From: a virus
IMG/VR virus record: IMGVR_UViG_3300044631_001742
Location: 1 to 20,318 of that record
Length of the DNA: 20,318 bases
Strand: one strand, 5' to 3'
In this document: piece by piece, positions 1 through 4,421 of the stretch
How the letters are laid out: each line of letters opens with the position of its first letter
Numbering within the stretch: position 1 is the first letter of the stretch
Notes under the pieces: generated by a model
Databases searched by the model: none
What the model saw: only the letters and a program-made list of their open reading frames with translations
Told to the model about the DNA's origin: nothing
Program-made: the position numbers and the translations under genes

Positions 1-1
1 T

Positions 2-271
2 AGAAAAGTTAAATCAGAGTCTGATTGGAAGAAGTATTACGGATCATGTCCAGAACTCAAAGAAGATATAGAAAAATATGGTAGGGAGAATTTTACGCGC
101 ACTATTTTATCATTACATAAAACAAAAGGCAAAACAAACTTTGAAGAAACCAGACAACTCTTCTTCAACAATGTCCTCACAGAAGGACTTGACGACGGAA
201 CCCCGAGGTACTACAATAGCAACATCCTCAACAGGTACTTCCGAAAAGATTATTATGAACGCAACGACTGA
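2..271 (+). CDS. GIY-YIG-like protein, C-terminal part (5' end outside window)
   Basis: An open frame enters from the left edge and runs 89 codons to TGA at 269-271, so only the C-terminus is seen. It contains W-K-K-Y-Y-G-S, then L-K-E-D-I, then Y-G-R-E-N-F and a following I-L, a pattern resembling the region after the YIG motif in GIY-YIG nucleases and related phage proteins. The catalytic GIY-YIG half would lie upstream and cannot be checked. The C-terminus is rich in Y, N and R (for example R-Y-Y-N-S-N), which would suit nucleic acid binding. The last 17 bases overlap the next gene. The family call is tentative; it could be a homing endonuclease or a domesticated relative. Confidence 0.5.
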   Translation, partial: RKVKSESDWKKYYGSCPELKEDIEKYGRENFTRTILSLHKTKGKTNFEETRQLFFNNVLTEGLDDGTPRYYNSNILNRYFRKDYYERND

Positions 272-428
272 AGATATTGTTGCGCATGTGAGGGAGTGGT
301 CTCTTGATCGTGCTGCAGACAAAGGTATTTCAAAAGAGGATGCCAGTGCAATTCTTGCTGAGTTCTATGAGTGGATTGAACCAGAAAGCGATGAACTTGA
401 AATCGTTTCTCTAGAACCAGAAGATTGA
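255..428 (+). CDS. small acidic protein, 57 aa, unknown
   Basis: ATG at 255 lies inside the end of the upstream gene (17-base overlap), a translational-coupling layout usual in this genome. The frame is open back to 78, but that upstream part is covered by the preceding gene in another frame and is low-complexity K/S/T sequence, so 255 is the better start. The product begins M-N-A-T-T-E-D-I and ends in a strongly acidic tail (E-P-E-S-D-E-L-E). It looks alpha-helical and soluble, with no motif I recognise. Its stop TGA (426-428) overlaps the -35 box of a consensus promoter. Confidence 0.6.
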   Translation: MNATTEDIVAHVREWSLDRAADKGISKEDASAILAEFYEWIEPESDELEIVSLEPED

Positions 429-452
429 CAAATTCTAAATAAAAACTTATAA
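424..452 (+). promoter_or_regulatory. consensus sigma70 promoter
   Basis: TTGACA at 424-429, a 17-base spacer, and TATAAT at 447-452 form a perfect consensus sigma70 promoter. Predicted initiation near 459-460 coincides with the left arm of the terminator hairpin at 459-477. It would serve the lysozyme gene at 583 if transcription escapes the hairpin. Confidence 0.8.
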
Positions 453-458
453 TGTTTA

Positions 459-482
459 TACCCACCTAAATGGTGGGTTTTT
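459..482 (+). terminator. Rho-independent terminator
   Basis: A 7-bp stem (ACCCACC at 459-465 with GGTGGGT at 471-477), a 5-base loop, and a T-run at 477-482 form a classical intrinsic terminator for the upstream genes. It abuts the -10 box of the preceding promoter. Confidence 0.8.
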
Positions 483-523
483 CGTTATTAGTCCTTGAGT
501 GACATTTAGAGCCTAGGAGATTG

Positions 524-553
524 CCCCTTGAGAAAGGGGAAGTGCGCTTTCTC
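524..553 (+). promoter_or_regulatory. leader with two mutually exclusive hairpins
   Basis: CCCCTT (524-529) pairs with AAGGGG (534-539) around a GAGA tetraloop, which is a GNRA loop. GAGAAAG (530-536) can instead pair with CTTTCTC (547-553). The two helices share bases and cannot coexist. They lie 30-60 bases before the lysozyme start and could form a regulatory leader switch. This is structural inference by eye. Confidence 0.4.
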
Positions 554-582
554 TATTAGGATGTAGAGTTCAATTAATCTTA

Positions 583-1236
583 ATGCAAAATTTCTTTACA
601 GTAGCCCTGCCTCTTCTGGCAATGGTTACAACCAATTCGGCATCACTGCCTTTCTCTAGTTATAAACTGCAGGGTCCTCCTCCACCAGTGGAGAAACCTT
701 ATTCTATTATCAAAGAGTTTGAACCTGAGAAGACAGCAATCCTAGAGGTTGCACCACCACCAAAGCCAAAAGAGAAAAGGCTAATTTGTAAAGGGTGTAA
801 TGAACATGAAAATGCTACCCTGGCATTCTTCCAGGATCGTGGTATTAAAGACAGAAACGCCCTTGCTACCATCATGGGCAACATACGTCAGGAATCAACT
901 TTTATTCCTAACATTTGCGAAGGTGGTAGTAGGACCAGTTGGAATAACTGCTATGGCGGTTATGGACTGATCCAATGGACATCTGCCAACAGATATTATG
1001 GATTGGGTGATTTTGCTAAGAAGTTTGGTGGTTCTCCATCAGAACTTCATACGCAACTTCGTTATCTAACGACTGAGGTTCAATGGCAACGAATTGAAGA
1101 CAGGATGAAAACTCCTGGTAAGTCTATCAATCGTTACATGGACTATGCGTATAGTTGGATTGGTTGGGGGCATCATGGTGCCCGCACTTCGTATGCTCAT
1201 GAGTATGCTTCCAAACTGATCACGGTAGAAGTTTGA
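583..1236 (+). CDS. exported phage tail-type lysozyme
   Basis: A 217-aa protein with a hydrophobic N-terminus (residues 3-16, then small residues ending S-A-S near 21), consistent with a signal peptide or membrane anchor. A proline-rich linker follows (31-64), with a C-x-x-C at 69-72. The C-terminal domain (about 75-210) matches the Phage_tail_lysozyme family: M-G-N-I-R-Q-E-S with probable catalytic Glu104, then G-L-I-Q-W-T near 128-133 and the later Y-M-D-Y-A-Y segment. It should cleave peptidoglycan glycan strands during entry or lysis. The leader sequence suggests periplasmic delivery from inside the host, hence a lysis role rather than a tail part. The start lacks an obvious Shine-Dalgarno sequence; the upstream leader is structured. 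Confidence 0.8.
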   Translation: MQNFFTVALPLLAMVTTNSASLPFSSYKLQGPPPPVEKPYSIIKEFEPEKTAILEVAPPPKPKEKRLICKGCNEHENATLAFFQDRGIKDRNALATIMGNIRQESTFIPNICEGGSRTSWNNCYGGYGLIQWTSANRYYGLGDFAKKFGGSPSELHTQLRYLTTEVQWQRIEDRMKTPGKSINRYMDYAYSWIGWGHHGARTSYAHEYASKLITVEV

Positions 1237-1266
1237 TAAAATAAAATAACAATATACAACTGAATA

Positions 1267-1273
1267 ATAAATA
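1267..1273 (+). promoter_or_regulatory. possible T4-type late promoter
   Basis: ATAAATA at 1267-1273 matches the late-promoter core of T4-like cyanophages. Initiation 10-12 bases downstream would fall in the loop of the terminator at 1275-1302, so this transcript would lack the left arm of the hairpin and escape termination. Short AT motifs occur by chance, so support is moderate. Confidence 0.4.
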
Positions 1274-1274
1274 G

Positions 1275-1302
1275 AGAGGAGTGTTGCTACTCCTCTTTTT
1301 TT
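1275..1302 (+). terminator. Rho-independent terminator
   Basis: AGAGGAGT (1275-1282) pairs perfectly with ACTCCTCT (1289-1296) around a 6-base loop, followed by a 7-T run that touches the ATG of the next gene at 1303. It should end transcription of the lysozyme gene. Confidence 0.8.
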
Positions 1303-1710
1303 ATGTTTAATTTTAACTTCGGAAAGAAGAAACCAGATAAGAAGCAGATAATCCTTATAAGCGTCATACTCAGTGGTATCGTAGCAACCCTCTCTCAATG
1401 CACAGGAGCGCCTCAGGAGCGCCTCTGGGACCTTCTAGACGAGGTTCAGAGGGCGTTCTTCCCCCAGACCATAATCAACGACGTTCTGCTTCAGGACCCT
1501 GCTGTGGTGGGTAGGAGAGTTGGGCGTGATGTGGATAAAGCCATTCGTGACTATGAACGCTTGACAAGGGACTCAGAACCACCTAGAGTACCTTTGCCAC
1601 GGTTGATAGAGAAAGCTCTAGATAACTCTGAGGCTCAAAGATTACTCGGTGGTGAAATGAGACTATGTGCTCCATGGGTTGACAATTGCCCCCAAGAACC
1701 TGTAAAATGA
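1303..1710 (+). CDS. single-span membrane or lipoprotein-like protein, unknown
   Basis: A 135-aa protein with a lysine-rich N-terminus (G-K-K-K-P-D-K-K, residues 7-14), then a hydrophobic segment (about 15-31, I-I-L-I-S-V-I-L-S-G-I-V) ending L-S-Q-C at 30-33. This resembles a lipobox, but Gln before Cys is not canonical. The rest is charged and soluble, with two more cysteines near the C-terminus. It follows the lysozyme directly and could be a lysis accessory (spanin-like) or virion-associated protein, but I recognise no family. The ATG sits on the T-tract of the preceding terminator and has no good ribosome-binding site. Its first half is richer in GC than its neighbours. Confidence 0.65.
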   Translation: MFNFNFGKKKPDKKQIILISVILSGIVATLSQCTGAPQERLWDLLDEVQRAFFPQTIINDVLLQDPAVVGRRVGRDVDKAIRDYERLTRDSEPPRVPLPRLIEKALDNSEAQRLLGGEMRLCAPWVDNCPQEPVK

Positions 1711-1712
1711 AT

Positions 1713-1794
1713 ATGCCGTGGTTCAAGACTTAAGATAAGATGCAGTGGGGCGCTTATCAAAGAGGATTGATTTAGATTCACAACCACACGGCAT
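1713..1794 (+). ncRNA. candidate structured RNA, possibly tRNA-derived
   Basis: ATGCCGTG (1713-1720) pairs perfectly with CACGGCAT (1787-1794), and GATAAG (1734-1739) pairs with CTTATC (1753-1758) inside. The 82-base closed element has the size of a class II tRNA. Like the real tRNA-Leu it is followed at once by CACTTGACA, the start of a sigma70 promoter. There is no recognisable D-loop GG or T-loop TTCRA, so it is not a functional tRNA as read. It may be a small RNA, a processing signal, or a decayed tRNA. Confidence 0.35.
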
Positions 1795-1798
1795 TCAC

Positions 1799-1831
1799 TT
1801 GACAATCAAATCTTGAACTGATATGATTGTC
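1799..1831 (+). promoter_or_regulatory. sigma70 promoter inside an 8-bp dyad
   Basis: TTGACA (1799-1804), 17-base spacer, TATGAT (1822-1827). GACAATCA (1801-1808) and TGATTGTC (1824-1831) are perfect inverted repeats that overlap both promoter boxes. Expected initiation is near 1834, just before tRNA-Arg. A second copy with the same dyad but a different spacer is at 2230-2262. Confidence 0.75.
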
Positions 1832-1832
1832 T

Positions 1833-1880
1833 CATGGGTGTTGAGGGTCCAAACCTCAAGTAATTCCCACCCCTCCCATG
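1833..1880 (+). other. structured 5' leader of the tRNA transcript
   Basis: CATGGG (1833-1838) pairs with CCCATG (1875-1880), enclosing a second hairpin (TTGAGG 1841-1846 with CCTCAA 1854-1859). The outer helix begins almost at the predicted transcription start. It may be a stabilising 5' structure or small RNA upstream of tRNA-Arg. Nothing coding is seen in 1881-1913. Confidence 0.35.
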
Positions 1881-1913
1881 CCTCTCAATGATGCACAAAC
1901 AGGGAGGTCCCTT

Positions 1914-1986
1914 GGGCAAGTAGCATAATGGATAATGCATCAACCTTCTAAGTTGCCGATTGTAGGTTCGAGTCCTACCTTGCCTG
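1914..1986 (+). tRNA. tRNA-Arg (TCT)
   Basis: Acceptor GGGCAAG pairs with CTTGCCT (one G-T wobble). The anticodon loop CTTCTAA carries TCT at 1947-1949, and the T-arm is GTAGG/TTCGAGT/CCTAC. It reads AGA codons, which are frequent in this AT-rich phage. No encoded CCA end. Confidence 0.92.
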
Positions 1987-2070
1987 TTGGAGTTTATCTC
2001 CATATATAAAAGTGATAGAGGGTAAGTCACTGTTATATCCTGATGAGGTATATCACACTTACTCCATCAT

Positions 2071-2143
2071 CCTCTGGTAGTCTATTGGTAAGGACAGGCA
2101 GACAATGCACTTGGAATCTAGGTTCGATTCCTAGACAGAGGAA
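2071..2143 (+). pseudogene. tRNA-like sequence lacking an anticodon stem
   Basis: CCTCTG (2071-2076) pairs with CAGAGG (2136-2141). The D-arm is good (GTCT with GGAC around ATTGGTAA, with the usual T8, A14 and GG). The T-arm is perfect (CTAGG/TTCGATT/CCTAG at 2118-2134). The 17 bases where the anticodon arm should be (2097-2113) do not pair and have no T33-anticodon arrangement. The spacing is exactly that of a normal tRNA, so no large deletion has occurred. It is either a decayed tRNA or a tRNA mimic. Confidence 0.55.
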
Positions 2144-2146
2144 CAA

Positions 2147-2228
2147 GTCGATGTGGCGGAATTGGTAGACGCGCTGGGTTTAGGTTCCAGTAGATTAATC
2201 TGTGAAGGTTCAAGTCCTTTCATCGACA
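2147..2228 (+). tRNA. tRNA-Leu (TAG)
   Basis: Acceptor GTCGATG pairs with CATCGAC. The D-arm holds TTGGTAGAC. Anticodon stem CTGGG/TCCAG has loop TTTAGGT with TAG at 2181-2183. A class II long variable arm and a T-loop TTCAAGT are present. It reads CTA codons. The next promoter begins two bases after its 3' end. Confidence 0.93.
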
Positions 2229-2229
2229 C

Positions 2230-2262
2230 TTGACAATCAAACTAAAATAGTTTATGATTGTC
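2230..2262 (+). promoter_or_regulatory. sigma70 promoter inside an 8-bp dyad (second copy)
   Basis: TTGACA (2230-2235), 17-base spacer, TATGAT (2253-2258). Inverted repeats GACAATCA (2232-2239) and TGATTGTC (2255-2262) are identical to those at 1801-1831, while the inner spacer differs. Expected initiation near 2265 is only 2-3 bases before tRNA-Gly, so the tRNA would be almost leaderless. Confidence 0.75.
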
Positions 2263-2267
2263 TACAT

Positions 2268-2339
2268 GCGGAGTTAGTTCAGCGGTAGAACGCTATCCTT
2301 CCAAGTTAGATGTCGTCGGTTCGATTCCGATACTCCGCT
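2268..2339 (+). tRNA. tRNA-Gly (TCC)
   Basis: Acceptor GCGGAGT pairs with ACTCCGC. The anticodon loop CTTCCAA carries TCC at 2300-2302, with one T-T mismatch in the stem. The T-loop TTCGATT closes with CGG/CCG pairs. It reads GGA codons. Confidence 0.93.
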
Positions 2340-2364
2340 CTGAACCTTTTGGTTCTAAATTTAT

Positions 2365-2437
2365 TGCCCTATAGCTCAATTGGCAGAGCACGGAGCTGTT
2401 AACTCTGGGGTTCTTGGTTCGAGTCCAAGTGGGGCAG
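2365..2437 (+). tRNA. tRNA-Asn (GTT)
   Basis: Acceptor TGCCCTA pairs with TGGGGCA (one T-G wobble). Anticodon stem CGGAG/CTCTG has loop CTGTTAA with GTT at 2398-2400, and the T-arm is CTTGG/TTCGAGT/CCAAG. It reads AAC and AAT codons. A small GAACC/GGTTC hairpin (2342-2355) lies just upstream. Confidence 0.94.
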
Positions 2438-2523
2438 TTGGAAGTGATCCTGCGATAACCTCAAGAGCTCTCCTTCCAACTAAAACCTAGAATATTTCTA
2501 GGTCAGGGGGATGGCCTCCCCTG
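2437..2523 (+). other. inter-tRNA hairpin series
   Basis: Three helices stand between tRNA-Asn and tRNA-Val: GTTGGAAG (2437-2444) with CTTCCAAC (2473-2480), CCTAGAA (2486-2492) with TTCTAGG (2496-2502), and CAGGGG (2504-2509) with CCCCTG (2518-2523). Only TTT follows the last, so it is a weak terminator at best. They may be processing sites or small RNAs. Confidence 0.35.
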
Positions 2524-2527
2524 TTTC

Positions 2528-2599
2528 GGGCGATTAACTCAGCGGTAGAGTGCCTCCTTTACACGGAGTAGGTCGGCGGTTCGAATCCGTCATCGCCCA
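2528..2599 (+). tRNA. tRNA-Val (TAC)
   Basis: Acceptor GGGCGAT pairs with ATCGCCC. The anticodon loop TTTACAC carries TAC at 2560-2562, the D-arm is CTC/GAG, and the T-loop is TTCGAAT. It reads GTA codons. Confidence 0.94.
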
Positions 2600-2603
2600 C
2601 TTG

Positions 2604-2614
2604 ATAAATAAATA
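2604..2614 (+). promoter_or_regulatory. possible late promoter (two overlapping ATAAATA)
   Basis: ATAAATA occurs at 2604-2610 and again at 2608-2614, as expected for a T4-type late promoter core. It is placed to start a transcript shortly before the Dps-like gene at 2628. Supported only by motif and position. Confidence 0.45.
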
Positions 2615-2627
2615 CAAAAAGAGTATA

Positions 2628-3062
2628 ATGGAAAAACTGTTTAAACTCTTAAGTGATGCTCAGTCATCACTTTTTGTTTTATTTCATAAAACTTGGGCAT
2701 TTCATTGGAATGTAGTTGGTGAAGATTTCACGCAACTTCATCAACTCTTTGGTGGACAGTATGAAACTATGTTTGAAGAGATTGACAGACTCTCTGAGCA
2801 TATGAGATACTTAAATGTAAAACCATTAAGTTCTCTATCAAGAATGCTTGAGGTTACTCAGATTAAAGAAGCAGCAAGTTCAACTGGAGCAAAAGAAATG
2901 CTTCAAGAACTTCTAGATAATAACACCAAGTTTTGTGAATTAATGGCAGAGATTTCAGAAGAATCGGAAACACAAAAGCAATATGCAACTGCTAATCTGG
3001 TTCAAGACTTGATGGAATCTCATGGCAAATTTGTTTGGATGTTAAGATCTCATTTACAATGA
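2628..3062 (+). CDS. dps: Dps-like ferritin, DNA-protection/iron-oxidising protein
   Basis: A 144-aa protein, close to the usual Dps length. The H-W-N-V-x-G motif around residue 26 and Q-L-H-Q-L-F around 38 are diagnostic. The ferroxidase ligands equivalent to E. coli Dps His51, His63, Asp78 and Glu82 are present with matching spacing as His26, His38, Asp53 and Glu57. It should form dodecamers that oxidise and store iron and remove peroxide. The lysine-rich N-terminal DNA-binding tail of E. coli Dps is absent, so protection may be by iron/peroxide chemistry. The start at 2628 is chosen because the frame upstream runs into tRNA-Val. In a cyanophage it may protect against photosynthetic oxidative stress during infection. 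Confidence 0.85.
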   Translation: MEKLFKLLSDAQSSLFVLFHKTWAFHWNVVGEDFTQLHQLFGGQYETMFEEIDRLSEHMRYLNVKPLSSLSRMLEVTQIKEAASSTGAKEMLQELLDNNTKFCELMAEISEESETQKQYATANLVQDLMESHGKFVWMLRSHLQ

Positions 3063-3077
3063 GTAGGATGAAAGGCA

Positions 3078-3329
3078 ATGATTTCAATAAGATGCAAAGA
3101 TTGTAATAAAGAATTAGCAGGACACCTAACTAAAACAGTAACCTGTGGTTGTCCAAATATGGCAACAATTCGTGGAGATAAGATTTCAGCTGTTGACTTA
3201 TCTCGCATTATTATGCTAAACTCTTTAAAAGAAAATCAAAACAAAAGTGTGCTTACTTCTCAAGATATTGCTTGGCAAGAGGCACGTCGTCAACGTAAAG
3301 TAAGACGACTTGATTTTGAAGTCCGTTAA
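3078..3329 (+). CDS. small cysteine-rich (zinc-ribbon-like) protein
   Basis: An 83-aa basic protein. Cys6-x2-Cys9 and Cys23-x-Cys25 (C-K-D-C and C-G-C-P) form a possible zinc site at the N-terminus. The C-terminal third is very basic (Q-E-A-R-R-Q-R-K-V-R-R), suggesting nucleic acid binding. It resembles a small conserved protein of T4-like cyanophages with no known function. It follows the Dps-like gene by 15 bases and ends 12 bases before tRNA-Ser; a 6-bp hairpin (3319-3335) spans its stop and has no T-run. Confidence 0.7.
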   Translation: MISIRCKDCNKELAGHLTKTVTCGCPNMATIRGDKISAVDLSRIIMLNSLKENQNKSVLTSQDIAWQEARRQRKVRRLDFEVR

Positions 3330-3341
3330 GGACTTAAACTT

Positions 3342-3427
3342 GGAAGATTGGCCGAGTGGTTGATGGCGATAGTCTTGAAAACTATTAACGTTAATAGCGT
3401 TCCAGGGTTCGAATCCCTGATCTTCCT
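3342..3427 (+). tRNA. tRNA-Ser (TGA)
   Basis: Acceptor GGAAGAT pairs with ATCTTCC. Anticodon stem ATAGT/ACTAT has loop CTTGAAA with TGA at 3376-3378. A long variable arm (ACGTTAATAGCGT region) and T-arm CAGGG/TTCGAAT/CCCTG follow. The discriminator base is T rather than the usual G of tRNA-Ser. Confidence 0.92.
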
Positions 3428-3500
3428 TTAAGATAAGTTACAAATTTAACAATTCCTTCAACAGTGTTTCAATATGAACACAAAAGTTGATTTTTAAATT

Positions 3501-3530
3501 CCTGTGATTAGTATATAGTAGTATCACAGG
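3501..3530 (+). promoter_or_regulatory. dyad around a -10-like box, candidate operator
   Basis: CCTGTGAT (3501-3508) and ATCACAGG (3523-3530) are perfect inverted repeats flanking TATATAGT (3512-3519). A weak -35 (TTGATT at 3487-3492) lies upstream but is spaced 19 bases or more away. The layout suits a repressed promoter for the microprotein genes starting at 3540. Nothing else is seen in 3428-3486. Confidence 0.5.
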
Positions 3531-3539
3531 GATAAACCT

Positions 3540-3689
3540 ATGGATCAGCACACCTATGAAAATTGGGTGAAGATCAAGGCAACTTTTGAAGCCTCTGGCA
3601 ACACCAATAATATGTTTTATTATAGAGCATGTGAAATTGTGAAGACTAAAAAAGATCCTCTCGCAAAATTTCTTGGAGACGAGAAATGA
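3540..3689 (+). CDS. 49-aa protein, unknown
   Basis: ATG at 3540 follows a purine-rich CAGGGAT, giving 49 codons to TGA at 3687-3689. The product (begins M-D-Q-H-T-Y-E-N-W, ends F-L-G-D-E-K) has no membrane segment and no motif I recognise. Its stop overlaps the next start as ATGA, so the two are translationally coupled. It is the first gene of the run of six small overlapping genes to 4534. Confidence 0.65.
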   Translation: MDQHTYENWVKIKATFEASGNTNNMFYYRACEIVKTKKDPLAKFLGDEK

Positions 3690-3889
3690 TGCACGAACAA
3701 GAAGAGTTTATTACACGTTCTGAAGTTCAGGAGATGATTGATGCTGCTATACGACGACACAACCGTAATGCTTCTATCATTAGTATGTGCGTCGGTTGGG
3801 TGGTTCTTGCTTTATTTGCTGAGGGACTTTTGAGATTGGTTGGAGTTATTCCTCCATTGCTACCATGGCTCAAAATCACTCTGAACTAA
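3686..3889 (+). CDS. small membrane protein, 67 aa
   Basis: Begins in an ATGA overlap with the preceding gene. Residues 1-29 are charged and helical (E-F-I-T-R-S-E-V-Q-E-M-I-D-A-A-I). A hydrophobic stretch from about 30 to 65 includes G-W-V-V-L-A-L-F-A and P-P-L-L-P-W-L, consistent with one or two membrane passes. No family is recognised. It overlaps the next gene by 25 bases. Confidence 0.65.
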   Translation: MMHEQEEFITRSEVQEMIDAAIRRHNRNASIISMCVGWVVLALFAEGLLRLVGVIPPLLPWLKITLN

Positions 3890-4155
3890 TTTTTCTAGTT
3901 CCTTGGTTTGTTCTTGTGGTGATTGCCCTAACAATGTTTGTTCAGGGTTGGATGCTAATGAATGCTCATTATGGGTATTCAAAAAGTCCAAAAGTAAAAC
4001 ATCCAGAATTAAACGACGTTAAAGCAGGAGATCCTTTACTAGTGGTTAGATTCACAGAAGAAGATTTGCAAGAATTGCACCAAAGAATTCTCCAACAGAA
4101 AATGGATGAACTCTTTGAAGAACCATCAACCTATGAGGACGAAGAAGATGAGTAG
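3865..4155 (+). CDS. single-pass membrane protein with acidic tail, 96 aa
   Basis: Residues 8-33 are strongly hydrophobic (L-I-F-L-V-P-W-F-V-L-V-V-I-A), followed by a soluble region that ends in a run of acidic residues (Y-E-D-E-E-D-E). The likely layout is an N-terminal anchor with a cytoplasmic acidic domain. It starts inside the previous gene (25-base overlap) and overlaps the next by 8 bases. Unknown function. Confidence 0.65.
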   Translation: MAQNHSELIFLVPWFVLVVIALTMFVQGWMLMNAHYGYSKSPKVKHPELNDVKAGDPLLVVRFTEEDLQELHQRILQQKMDELFEEPSTYEDEEDE

Positions 4156-4237
4156 TACAATTTTCACGGCAATGACTATTTTTGGTCTTGTTGGTTTGTT
4201 TATTATATGGGGACTCAACAATGCATATCCACAATAA
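4148..4237 (+). CDS. 29-aa transmembrane microprotein
   Basis: ATG at 4148 overlaps the previous stop by 8 bases and gives 29 codons to TAA at 4235-4237. The product is one hydrophobic helix (T-I-F-G-L-V-G-L-F-I-I-W-G-L) with a short polar N-terminus and N-N-A-Y-P-Q tail. Its size and shape resemble the tiny single-helix subunits of thylakoid complexes (Pet/Psb/Psa type), but I cannot match it to a specific one. The tight overlap on both sides favours a real gene. Confidence 0.5.
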   Translation: MSSTIFTAMTIFGLVGLFIIWGLNNAYPQ

Positions 4238-4421
4238 ACAAAAATACAACTTTGCCATGTCTGCATTTGTGAGGATGCACGGTCATTCCGTTATACATAA
4301 TCATGATATTAAACAGTTTTGTGTTGAATGGTCCAATGGAAATGATAGTGCTCCTTTAAAGGGGCTTGACGAAGTGGATCAATACATGTATTATGAATAC
4401 AAGCACTGGAGGGGTAGATGA
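4221..4421 (+). CDS. histidine-rich small protein, 66 aa
   Basis: The frame is open from 4182, but ATG at 4221 is preceded by GGGGA (4209-4213) and avoids reading through the previous gene, so it is preferred. The N-terminal half carries many histidines (M-H-I-H, M-H-G-H, H-N-H), a possible metal-binding feature. The C-terminus is aromatic and basic (Y-M-Y-Y-E-Y-K-H-W). Unknown function. It overlaps the previous stop by 17 bases and the next start as ATGA. Confidence 0.6.
   Translation: MHIHNKQKYNFAMSAFVRMHGHSVIHNHDIKQFCVEWSNGNDSAPLKGLDEVDQYMYYEYKHWRGR

Noticed and set aside
78-254. Upstream extension of the 57-aa frame, giving a 116-aa protein
   Set aside because: The extension overlaps the GIY-YIG-like gene in another frame and has low-complexity K/S/T composition, so it is a shadow.
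1066-1398. 110-aa frame on the - strand
   Set aside because: It crosses the lysozyme gene, a terminator and the next gene, and its composition is not protein-like.
1562-1590. TTGACA within the 135-aa gene
   Set aside because: No -10-like box at 16-18 bases downstream.
1806-2030. 74-aa frame on the - strand
   Set aside because: It is the reverse complement of the promoter, leader and tRNA-Arg.
2504-2526. Rho-independent terminator before tRNA-Val
   Set aside because: The stem is good but only three T follow, so termination is not supported; kept as a hairpin.
2550-2627. Extended N-terminus of the Dps-like protein
   Set aside because: The extra codons come from inside tRNA-Val; the Dps family begins at Met 2628.
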